NCBI GenBank assembly: GCA_030549335.1
Contig: CM060195.1
Coordinates: 27,842,874 to 27,906,873, forward strand
DNA from: Pontederia crassipes
Taxonomy: Eukaryota; Streptophyta; Magnoliopsida; Commelinales; Pontederiaceae
Length of the DNA stretch: 64,000 nt
Direction: 5' to 3'
This document shows positions 1 through 9,532 of this stretch, one piece after another. A model generated the notes under the pieces. It was not told the DNA's origin, did not search any database, and was given only the letters and a program-made list of their open reading frames with translations. Numbering within the stretch: position 1 is the first letter of the stretch; each line of letters begins with the position of its first letter. A program made the translations under genes and the position numbers.

Positions 1-171
1 TTTCCTCCGACTTAAACGCTTCGATGCGCATCCACGGCGGCGACCAAACTGCCGGTTTGTCCGCTAGGATTCGGCAGCCGGCAAGCAGCGGCGCCACGGC
101 AAGGAGACGGGGCGGCTGCTGGTGCCAGCGCGGAAATGCAGGGAGTTGGCGTGAGCGACTGCCGAGTCGCG

Positions 172-258
172 GTTCAAAACTGCTGACTTCGACGATCTTG
201 ATCGAAGAACTTCAGGCTTCGACAATCTTGGCCTAAGAATTGCTACCTTCTTCAATCT
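172..258 (+). repeat. Degenerate ~30-bp tandem repeat near outer end of left arm
   Basis: About three copies of a unit built around TTCGACAATCTTGGCCTAAG-like sequence. The mirror array lies at 2716-2818 in the other arm. Short tandem units close to element ends are common as subterminal repeats of plant DNA transposons, but no transposase was seen here. Confidence 0.6.
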
Positions 259-727
259 TGTTCGACAATCTTGGCGTTCGCAGGTTACCGGCAGGAAATA
301 TTTGTTCTTTGATTCTGTGGCATTGTGGACGACCGAAACTGCAAGAAAAGCCTTTCTAATCTCTGAAATAAGCCTACTTTCAATCGCTCTCCCCCAACGG
401 TAATTAATTGCTTCTTTTTCCTTTTGTATTATATTTTATTTCATCCCTTTTGGGCCTGATCTTCTAGCAAATCTTGTTAATCATCTCGGTCAATATATTT
501 CTTTGATTAATAAGGCAATCTATGTAATAGGTATTGCAGTTCTTATTGACCTGACTATTTTGCTTTGCTCATTGTTTTGACACTATCAACCCTTTTGTCG
601 GAGAATAAAAATTAACATTTTGTTTTGAAGTAGTTGGTCTTGTTACTGACTTGTTCACACCTGTCAATTGTTTATTTCTGACTATCTTTATCATTACTGC
701 AAAAAAAAAAAAAAAAAACAAAACAAA

Positions 728-1235
728 ATGGAAGCCACTGTCATCAACGCATGGCAAGAAAATATGGACCAGCAGCTACACATAGTGTCCAAGCACATGA
801 AAGAACATAATTTTTTTTTAGAGGATGAAAGAACATAATTTTGTGAGACTTGACACTGAATTCCCAAAGTTTCTTCGCAATTCACGTAGAAACATGTCAG
901 GGGATGAATTATACCAGATTGTAAAATTCAATGTCGTCTGGCAGAAACTCATCCAATTAGGTCTCACGCCAGCGGTAGCCGTGAACTGGTGTTGGATGCC
1001 AACGCCAAGTCCTGATTGTCATGGCAATTTAATTTTCGAGAATATAATCCCGCTGATGATGGTCTGCCAATCATAAGAAAGAGCGGCATAGATCTTGAGA
1101 AGAACATGTGCGACGGCATTGGCGCGTGCCACTTCTCGAGTATATTACGAGATACAGTGTTGACCCCTTATTTTGGTCACTTGAAGTGGATAACATTTCA
1201 CGTTATATACGACATAGCCTACATCTGCAAAACTT
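728..1235 (+). pseudogene. CAF1-like deadenylase pseudogene, N-terminal half
   Basis: Reads like the N-terminal half of CCR4-associated factor 1 (POP2/CAF1), the DEDD 3'-5' exonuclease that shortens mRNA poly(A) tails in the CCR4-NOT complex. An ATG at 728 opens a segment resembling the family N-terminus (VINAWQENMDQQL). It is followed by the catalytic DTEFP motif, KLIQLGLT, then in another frame WQFNFREYNP, KSGIDLEKN, and WITFHVIYDIAYI, which contains the second catalytic-region aspartate. A frameshift lies near 990-1020, and a short tandem duplication around 800-840 breaks the reading frame before DTEFP. The copy stops at the inverted-repeat junction, so the C-terminal half with the final catalytic aspartate is missing. 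It is certainly not functional as a protein. Confidence 0.8.
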
Positions 1236-1259
1236 CAATGCAATGTTCCTCCAAGCCAT

Positions 1260-2051
1260 ACAGGATGCAAGATCCTTGTTCTTCTCTCAAATTGTGAAAT
1301 TTTTTCATGCCCCAGAAGATAGCAACAGTCAACAAACTGTCATATCCCGCTTGATGTAAGTTTCTCCCAAATAACCTAATGTTAAAGAGGTCATAGGCCA
1401 ACCTCTTTAAGCTGGTTTCTCCGTCCAGCAATCCTTCACAGAACCGGGCAAGGTATTTCACATTGAAGAACTCACCCAGAATGCTTTCAGCCAAAACTAA
1501 GAAATGAAATAGGGTTTCTGGTAAAGGTTGTTGAGTAATAAGCTTCACGATGTAGGCTATGTCATATATGCTGTGAAATGTTATCTACTTCACGTGACAC
1601 ACAATAAGGGGTCAACACTATATCTCGTAATAGGCTCGAGAAGTGGCACGCGTCAATGCCGTCACGCATGTTCTTCTCAAGATCTATGCCACTCTTTCTT
1701 ATGGTTGGCAGACCATCATTAGCTGGATTATATTCTCGAAAAAATTAAATTGCCATGACAAGCAGGACTTGGCGTTGACATCCAACACCGGTTCGCTGCT
1801 ACTGCTGAATGGCGTGAGACCTAATTGGATGAGTTTTTGCCGGTCGACATTGAATTTTACAATCTGGTATAATTCATCCCCTCACATGTTTCTACGTAAA
1901 TTGCGAAGAAACTTTGGGAATTCAGTGTCAAGTCCCACAAAATTATGTTCTTTCGTCCCTTAAAGAAAAATTATGTTCTTTCATGTGCTTGGACACTGTG
2001 CAGCTGATGCTCCATATTTTCCTGTCATACGTTGATGACAGTGGTTTCCAT
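1260..2051 (-). pseudogene. CAF1-like deadenylase pseudogene, longer copy
   Basis: This minus-strand copy runs from an ATG at 2051 through the right arm and into the loop. It is the longer of the two CAF1 copies. The N-terminal part mirrors the plus copy (DTEFPKFLRN, KLIQLGLT) but has its own lesions, including a TGA inside the segment before GDELYQ. The loop adds the C-terminal half in one open frame at 1219-1548: VKYLARFCEGL followed by HQAGYDSLLT, which holds the last catalytic aspartate (CAF1 proteins usually have HQAGSDSLLT). It is a pseudogene by multiple frame breaks. The independent damage in the two copies shows neither was maintained as a protein after duplication. Confidence 0.8.
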
Positions 2052-2373
2052 TTTGTATTTTTTTTGCAGTAATGATAAAGATAGTCAGAAATAGACAATT
2101 GGCAGGTGTGAACAAGTCAGTAACAAGACCAACTATTTCAAAACAAAATGTTAATTTCTATTCTCCCACAAAAGAGTTGACAGTGTCAAAAAAATGAGCA
2201 AAGCAAAATAGTCAGGTCAATAAGAGCAGCAATACGTATAACATAAATTGCCTGATTAATCAAAGAAATATATTGACAATTAACTTGACCGTGATGATTA
2301 ACAAGATTTGCTAGAAGATCAGGGCCCAAAAGGGATGAAATGAAAAATAATACAAAAGGGAAAAAGAAGCAAC

Positions 2374-2470
2374 AACAACAACAAAGCCTTATCCCACTAG
2401 GTGGGGTCGGCTACATGGATCATACGACGCCATTCCGCTCTATTAGTAACCAAACCTTTCGGTATATAAT
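2374..2470 (-). mobile_element. Au-like SINE, partial, with 17-bp target duplication
   Basis: The (CAA)n-AAGCCTTATCCCACTAGG start read on the plus strand is the 3' end of an Au-type plant SINE in minus orientation; the family ends in TTG repeats. It is flanked by identical direct repeats AGGGAAAAAGAAGCAAC at 2357-2373 and 2471-2487. The left arm of the inverted repeat has the uninterrupted site near 405-425, an empty-site allele inside the same molecule. The 97-bp body is shorter than the 177-bp copy at 17204, so it is 5'-truncated. Confidence 0.85.
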
Positions 2471-2715
2471 AGGGAAAAAGAAGCAACATGCTTAATTACC
2501 GTTCAGAGAGCAGAAAGATTGGCCTGTCCGACTGAAAGCAGGCTTATTTCAGAGAGCAGAAAGAGTCCGACTGAAGGCAGAGGGCTCTTCTTGCAGTTTT
2601 GGTCGTGTGGACATGAGTTAGAATGTCAGCAGTAAAAAACAGCGTGCCACAGAATCAGAGAGCAGGGACAAATATTTCCTGCCGGAGGAGTAACGTTCCG
2701 GCGACCTCTGAAGGC

Positions 2716-2818
2716 CAAGATCGTCGAACAAGATTGTTGAAGCTAGCAGTTCTTAGGCCAAGATTGTTGAAGCCAGCAGTTCTTCGGTAAGATTGTCGAA
2801 GTCAGCAGTTCTTGAAAC
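2716..2818 (-). repeat. Degenerate ~30-bp tandem repeat near outer end of right arm
   Basis: Three units of an AAGATTGTTGAAGCCAGCAG-type sequence, the reverse-complement partner of 172-258. Units differ by several substitutions. Confidence 0.65.
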
Positions 2819-2957
2819 GATCCGCCGCTCGGCAGCCGCCTCCACGCCATCGACGGCTCCCTGCATTTCCGCGCTGGCACCAGCAGCCGCCCCGTCTCCT
2901 TTCCGTGGCGCCACTGCTTGCCAGCCGCCAAATCCTAGCGGGCAAGCCGGCAGTTGG

Positions 2958-4495
2958 GTAGACCTCCTGTTTCAGGATCTGAGAGGCCTACTGTTAGACC
3001 TTGTTGCTGTCAACTTAGAGATGCAACAGTGGCTTATTTCTGAAGTTAATAATATGAAGAAGGCCTTCTTGTATTGATAGAAATAAGCCTTGGGATTTTC
3101 AACATTCATTTGATGGGTTACAACTCTTGACTTGTGTGGGCTATGGAAATAAAAAAAACCGCTTGCACAATTGTTGCAAAACCATTCCAGCATGTGTATA
3201 GGAATATAAATCAACTTCGGTGATGTACATTTCAATGCCTAAGCAGAACACAGATTCACAAGTTCACATACCAAAGTAAGTTTACATATTAGTTCTTCAA
3301 AATTGTTGTGGAGAGTTTTTTTTGTTAAACTTTTAATTGTGTACTTCTCGATTCTTGTTTACCTATGAATTCTTCAAAACTATTTTTAATTGCTAGTTAC
3401 CTATTAATTCCTGGTTGCCTCTTACTATTTTATTTTTCTATTGATGCAACAACTAGGGTTACTCTTGTTTAAAGAATGCTTCCCTCTTCTAATTTTTAGT
3501 TTGAGCCTACCATTTTTTGTTGATTCTTGTTTACATTCTCCTCCTAAACTGAAGTTAAATATGTTTTGTTATGTTTGCTGATTACTTGACATCCTTTTCT
3601 TTTTTGTTTCAATTCAATTTTTTACTCTTGATTTCAAAAATAATTATCTATTATCTATGGTAAAATCATAATTTCATGAAAAGTTTATCTTAAAGAGTTT
3701 CAGCTAGCATAAAGCTATCCTTTATTAGGTGAGTATTGTTGCTTACATCTGGAACTCGGGTTGATTTTGTTATAACTTGTATTGGATTGTCTACATAACA
3801 CGGCTGGGTCCATGATGGGATGGTTTGTGTGTGAATCGGGTGATGTTTCTTACATCCGGAGCCCGACCGAGTATGATGGTGCTCAGGTTGGGTCATCGGG
3901 GTTGCCCCCTGAAAGCACACAATCCTATTTTTACTTTAATTCGGGACACGAGCAGGGCTGCCTATTTTTACTTTAATTTGATTATTCTATTAAGAAAATA
4001 TATCAAAAATTGAATATAAAAATCAATGCATATATTTGCAAAAAAACTAGCTTACACATCTGACTTTGGTTGAACTTTCCGTCGTTCGAATGTTCAGAAA
4101 TAACCAAGAGTGTGCAATGTTAATTGCACTCGCACAAGCTCACTGAGGAGGGAGAAACCAGGGCACAAAGAGAAGAAAACATTTAGGTGTATAAGAAGGA
4201 GAAAGGTGAGAGTAGAGAGGACCTTGGGGCTACGAAAAAGGCATCAAAGTTCTAATCTAAGTAGAATTCTGAATGGTACTTCTTAGTTATACTTTATCAT
4301 TTATTTTTTCTGAATTTTGCAAAATTAAATAGTTACTCATTATCCTTATATCTTAATTTTCAGGATTAAAATAACAAAATAATATTATAATTTATAAATA
4401 TTTAAATATAAAACTCTTAATGTCATCCTTATTATGAGCCCTTAACTTAAAGTTATGTTTAGGTTATACTTTGATGTTAAATCTCTAATCTTAAT
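2958..4495. other. AT-rich interval without a recognisable gene
   Basis: No domain or splice-supported gene was recognised. A moderately GC-rich block at 3780-3960 contains two copies of CCTATTTTTACTTTAATT (near 3923 and 3961) and might be an old transposon or LTR remnant. Nothing else is supportable. Confidence 0.5.
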
Positions 4496-5536
4496 CTAAT
4501 CACAATTTCTAATTTTATTAGGACTTAATCTTTTAGAAGCAGATAATAGAACACCACAACCTAGAGCACCCTTTAAGTAATGAAGAATACGAAGAGTACC
4601 ATCAAGCTGAGACTGCTTGGGACAATGCATAAACTGGCTTAAATGACTAACTGCAAAAGATATATCAGCTGGAGTGTGAGTGAGGTACATGAGATGACCA
4701 ATTAGCCGCTGATAGCCATCAATTGACTGAAGTAAGGGATCTTGATTGTTTCCTGTCTTCACATCATACTCATGAGTTGTGTATTTGAGGCCATGTTCCA
4801 AAGGTGTAATGGCTGGTCTTGAACCTGTGATACCATAATCCGAAAGCAAGTTTAATGCATATTTTCTTTGAGTTAAGAAAATGCCACTAGAGGACCTTGA
4901 AGCTTCCATGCCAAGAAAGTAATGTATGCTTCCAAGGTCCTTAATTCTGATTTTGGCCAGGGCAGTTTGAGCTGAGGTAATTAGATTGATATCATTACCT
5001 GACACTAAGATGTCATCGACATAAACTAGAAGCGCCACAAAGGAATCACCCATGGACTTAATAAATAGGGTGTAGTCATTTTTGCTTTGAAGAAAACCTG
5101 AACTAAGCAAGATTTCTATAAACATGAGATGCCATTGCCTTGAGGCTTGCTTCAATCCATATAAGGATTTTAATAATTTGCAAACCTTTCTTTGATCTTC
5201 CCCCTGGCGGTGATAACCATCCAACATCTGTATATAGACTTCCTCGTATAAATCCCCATTCAATAAGGCATTATTGGCTTCCCAATGTATTAGAATCCAT
5301 TGATGTTGAGCAACAGTTGTAAGTAGAGCTTTAATTGTGATAGGTTTTGCAACAGGGGAAAAAGTCTCTTTAAAGTTTATGCCTTTCTTTTGAGTGTAGC
5401 CTTTAGCCACTAACCTTGTCTTATACCTTTCCACTCTACCATCTGAAGTAAGTTTGACTTTATATACCCATTTACACCCGACAACTTTTTTACTTGGTGG
5501 TAAATCAACCAACTCCCAAGTCTCATTATTTTCCAA
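4496..5536 (-). pseudogene. Copia reverse transcriptase (RVT_2) remnant
   Basis: A 346-codon open frame with the copia RVT_2 signatures ETWELVDLP, GCKWVYKVK, RLVAKGYTQ, SLYGLKQASRQW and the catalytic YVDDILV box. It ends abruptly in KIRNCD where RNase H should follow, so the 3' part of pol is lost. Upstream, a 22-bp tandem duplication at 5524-5559 shifts the frame away from the preceding pol sequence. It is a transposon relic, not a host gene. Confidence 0.9.
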
Positions 5537-5814
5537 GCCTTATCCCATTATTTTCCAAGGCCTTTAATTCCTCCTCCATAGCATTGATCCAATTCTGGTC
5601 TGAAAGTGCTTGCTAGTAAGTGTAAGGTTCAAGTACACCAGAGAGCTGTTAGAAAAGCTTTATAATGAGTTGGGCAATTACTATAAGACAGATGGTCTTG
5701 AATAGGATGAATGCACGAACTAGAAGCTTGATTGCCAACAATGTAATCTTGTAGCCAAGTTGGAGTCTTGATAGACCTCTTGGGCCTATTGGAAATCATA
5801 GCAGATGTATCATG

Positions 5815-6236
5815 CTAATTTTTTGATTCGGAGTTTGTGGGCAACATAGTGTCATGTTGTCGTGATGATTCAATGTGTGTATGTTCAGAACAAGGTGCAT
5901 TATCTTCTAGTACAATCTCAGCTAGGGTAGAAGTTGCCTCTTGGACAGTTGGATGAGGTGGATGTTGTGACTCAGTGTTATCATCAAAGAGAAAGCAATT
6001 CTGAAACTGAGAACAGCTTTTCATCTCTTGATTGATGTACTGCAGGAAAAAGGAAAAAAAACATCTTGAAACCTGACATCCCTACTAAGATATACTTTCT
6101 CAGTATCTAACTCAAGCACTTTGTAACTCTTTTGGGTAACTGAATAGCCAACAAAAGCACACTTGATTGTTCTTCTATCAAAATTTCCAAGAATCACTTT
6201 ATTTGTGACAAAGCATAAACGACCAAAGATTTTCAT
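5815..6236 (-). pseudogene. Copia integrase C-terminal remnant
   Basis: Two adjoining open frames (6021-6236 and 5815-6024). The first has the integrase-to-RT linker pattern of copia: FGRLCFVTNK, RRTIKCAFVGYS, QKSYKVLEL and VYLSRDVRFQD. The second is the acidic, low-complexity linker before RT. The catalytic integrase core upstream is mostly lost or frame-broken. Confidence 0.75.
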
Positions 6237-6988
6237 ATTGTTAAATCTGGCACCTTGTTGAAAGCCTTTTCATGTGGAGAGACGTTATTTAACACCTCCA
6301 CTGTACTCAGTCTTTGATTTTATTAGATAAAACCACGTCAATATGTTGTAATCATCCACAATTGTTACAAAAAATTGAAGCCATTGTGTGTGGACACCTT
6401 AAACGGTCCCCAAGTATCCACATGTATTAAATCCTAAAAGGAATTAGTAGTAAGAGTTTGTTTGTGGAAGGTAAATGGAAGCTGAGTTTGTTTTTCCATG
6501 GGGTAAATATTACATTGTAATCTATCTTTGTTACTATAGGCATTAATAGAGGAAACATATTTAAGCCTATCTAAAGGTAAATGGTCTAATCCCTTATGCC
6601 AAGTTTCTGCTGCAGTATGTGTGACTCCACCTGATACTCCTTTTCAGATAGTATAATCCTTTCTTCACCAATCTGGCTCACCCATCCATTGTGTTGTCCC
6701 CGGACAAAACATGCCTTAGAATCGAATATAACTAAACAATCAAGATCTTTAATTAATTGAGCCACTCAAATCAAGTTAAATTTAAAATCTGGAACACATA
6801 GAACATTGCATAACTTGTTCCCATTATTTAGCTTATAACTCCCAATATGTGTGACAACTGAGGCACTGCCACTAGGCAATGAGACTTTTCTCCTTAATGA
6901 TAATTCCTTTAAATTAGACAATCATTCAATGTGAAATGTCATGTGATTTGAGGCCCTAGTATCTAAGATCCAAAATTGTGTGGCAAAA

Positions 6989-8083
6989 TTAATTGGAGCA
7001 AGGACTTTGCTCATAGCTGCCATGATCTGATGTCTCTTGAATTTGTGTCTTACTCAGCAGGTGTAAAATTTTATTGTATTGGTCTTGTGCGATCATGGGA
7101 GCTTGCTTAGAACCTCTAGGGTTATCAACAACTTCTACTTCCTGATTAGAGGAAGGACTGATCTGAGTAGTGTTGGCAACTATAGGGTTTCTATTTTTTA
7201 ATTTGAAATTTGGAGGGTACCCCACAATTTTGTAGCACTAAAGCCTTTTTATGACCAACCTTCTTGCATTACTTACAAACCATACTATAATTCCTCTTTG
7301 GTTTCCCTGATATTGGGTTAGAGACCCTAGAGCTCTTCATAGCAAGATGTTGATCACTGGATTCTGAATCATTGTTTTCTTCTGCCTTTGTTCCTCCTCA
7401 ATCAATAGTGAATATGCTTGATTAATTGTCGGCAAGGGAAATGTGAGAAGAATATGAGTACAAGCCTGATTGAATTCATCATTTAAGCCCATCAAGAACT
7501 TGTAGAGATTCTGTTGAGCCAATACTCGTGGTAATCCTTTAAAGCATCTGTGATTGCCGGGACCATACTATTCAATTCTTCCCAGACATTTTGCAGTTTA
7601 GTATAATAATCAGATACAAGGGAACCTTGCACGATAGTGTAAATCTCATTCTGGATAGCATTACACTTTCATCGTGTTATGTTTCTCAAATCTTCCTTCA
7701 AATCCACCCACAACACATGAGCACCTTGCGAAAAAGAAGTTTTACTGATCAAACCTTTTTGGTGTTGTACTCACAATCCAGGACAACACCGAGGCATGAC
7801 ACCTTTTTCATTGAAATCCCATGTTTTCATCTACTTGATAAATCATGAATGATCCATCAATGAAAACATGCTTATTATTCACTAGCAAGGCATTGAACAT
7901 AGAATGGCTCCAATCGACGTGGTTGTCAGAACTAGTTAATACATCAGGAATCATGACGAGTCCAAGCGTATCTGAAGTACTTAAAAACAAAGGACTAGAA
8001 GGATCTGACACTTGATCCCATTGACATGATCCAAGAAATGCAGCCACTAAATACACTCTAAAAACAGATCGAAAGGCAATCAA
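6989..8083 (-). pseudogene. Copia gag remnant in three frames
   Basis: Three separate frames together match a copia gag. 7808-8083 resembles the gag N-terminus (NHVDWSHSMFNALLVNNK, like the W-S-x-A-M-x-x-A-L pattern). 7337-7522 carries LYKFLMGLNDEFNQACTHIL and PLPTINQAYSLL, diagnostic of the gag core. 6989-7225 is the region after the zinc knuckle. The intervening zinc-finger region at about 7230-7330 is broken. Confidence 0.8.
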
Positions 8084-8163
8084 ATGCTAATCAGGAAGTG
8101 AGAAGAAAAAGCTCACAGATCTGGCCAGTGTTCGAGGCTACTGAAGTGAATCAAATTGAAAAC

Positions 8164-8176
8164 AACTCTGGTATCT
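8164..8176 (-). other. Possible degenerate primer-binding site of the 4.5-8.2 kb copia
   Basis: CTCTGGTATCTTG on the plus strand resembles GCTCTGATACCATG, the complement of the initiator-Met-tRNA primer site of plant copia elements. It lies just outside the gag start and is followed by TGTTGGAAG, a plausible LTR edge. No second LTR is available to confirm it. Confidence 0.3.
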
Positions 8177-8179
8177 TGT

Positions 8180-9390
8180 TGGAAGTTCAATCTGCTACCG
8201 CATTGAAGCTGCAAAGAGGAAGGAAGCGTCGCAGCATGGTGGAGAATTGTAAGTTCTTATTTATCTATCAAAACCGAATCATAGATTACATCCTTTTGGT
8301 TTTTATACTGCTCCTCAGCTCGACCTAAACATTCTTGAATCGTCATATACCCCGAAATACTACAGTAAAAAACAACTGATATGAGGACACTCAACTATCA
8401 TTAAATGGAATCAAGTAAAAAGCAACTTGAATTGTTTCCCAACTCGTCGTCTCCGGTTCAAGTGAGCTGCTGCACTACTGCTCTGCATCCATCACTTCTA
8501 ATACCACCAATATGAGATTATTTTATTATGATTTAATGTTGAGTTTACTTTTTGCTTGGAATCTATAAACTAAAAAACCTATTAGTTATTAATTTAAAAT
8601 TTGTTGTACTTAAAAGATTAGAATTATGATAGTGTTTTATGACTAAAATTTGTTAATACATGTCGATAACTAGTTTGATTAACTATATCTTATTAATTAT
8701 AATATGTTATTACTACTTTGTCTGATTATTGTTTTAACCGGTTCAAACAATTTGACCTAAACCAAAGAGTTTTCTAGGTTGATGTTCAGTCAGTCATGAC
8801 AATATTGCCTCCATGCTAAGTACCTATTGGATGAACTAGCACTTGTTGGACACTTTGTATGCCTCTGAGTTTAATGCAATCGTCAATTTCCAATAACATT
8901 TTCACCTCACTATTATTATAGTTGATCGATTGTGATCACTTGAAACTGACTAATCATCTTTTGTAAGATTGCACAAGATAGAGGTGTATAAACTAACGTG
9001 GTGTGACATCAAGTTTAACCACCCGAAGTTTGCATAAAAGATAAGGTGTGGATGGGGATGGACTCCTTGGGTTGTACGTGTCATATAATCTTTTTTCAGT
9101 TTTATTAGTTTATAAATAAATATCGAAGAAAAATATTTTAATATTAAGTGTCTACATCATAGAAAGAGAAATTTGTTCTCTTACATTTTGTTTGGACTAA
9201 AGTGAAAGGAAGTGAAAAAAGAGAAGGAAATTTTTTTTCTTTCTTTGTATAAAATTTTACAACAAAAGAATGAAGGAAAATTTTTATTTTTTTCCCTCCG
9301 TTCTCATTCTCGTATTTTATTTTAATCTCAAATTAAGATAAAAGTTCTCCTCTTTTCTTTCTCTTATATTTTTCCTTTCCTTAATGAGTC
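8180..9390. other. AT-rich interval upstream of the PPR gene
   Basis: No gene recognised. The first few hundred bases may be the old 5' LTR of the copia relic. A pyrimidine-rich stretch at 9336-9385 lies about 150 bases before the PPR start codon and could be a promoter Y-patch. No clear TATA box was chosen. Confidence 0.4.
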
Positions 9391-9532
9391 TTCTTTTCCA
9401 ACTCGCACCGGTTGCGACGGAGGGATGCCCAGCGCGGCCACCGACCCCTTCTCCACAGCGCCGCCGCGGCACCGTCGTTGCAAAGTACACGATCCCGACG
9501 GCTAAAAGAGGTGAGTTGGGTTTGTGCTCCAC

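Larger units (their letters stand above)
46..1235 (+). repeat. Left arm of a 2.9-kb inverted repeat
   Basis: This stretch reappears in reverse complement at about 1548-2957. Landmarks that pair include the GC-rich block at 46-150 with 2840-2957, the leader at 300-470 with 2330-2670, and the CAF1-like block at 728-1235 with 1548-2051. Pairing fades before position 46, where both outer flanks become unrelated. The arm is shorter than its partner because it lacks a SINE and some short segments near 2490-2620. The outer end carries GC-rich, exon-like sequence, which may be captured gene DNA. No target duplication was found at the outer ends. Confidence 0.85.
1548..2957 (-). repeat. Right arm of the inverted repeat
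   Basis: Reverse-complement partner of 46-1235, separated from it by a loop of about 312 bases (1236-1547). It contains an Au-like SINE at 2374-2470 that the left arm lacks. It also holds segments between 2490 and 2670 that have no counterpart in the left arm, probably lost there by deletion. Arm similarity is high along most of the length by eye, with scattered substitutions and small indels. Confidence 0.85.
4496..8176 (-). mobile_element. Decayed Ty1/copia retrotransposon, minus strand, truncated
   Basis: Reading the minus strand from 8083 to 4496 gives the copia order gag, zinc-finger region, protease, integrase, reverse transcriptase. The gag start (SNPLFLSTSDTLGLV-like) lies at 7808-8083, gag core at 7337-7522 and 6989-7225, and a mutated protease active site (DTRAS instead of DTGAS) near 6960. 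Damaged integrase follows, with its C-terminal part at 6021-6236, then an RVT_2 domain at 4496-5536. Stops and frameshifts are frequent, and part of integrase is missing around 6240-6400. The RNase H end and the 3' LTR are absent past 4496, so the element is 3'-truncated. Confidence 0.85.
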
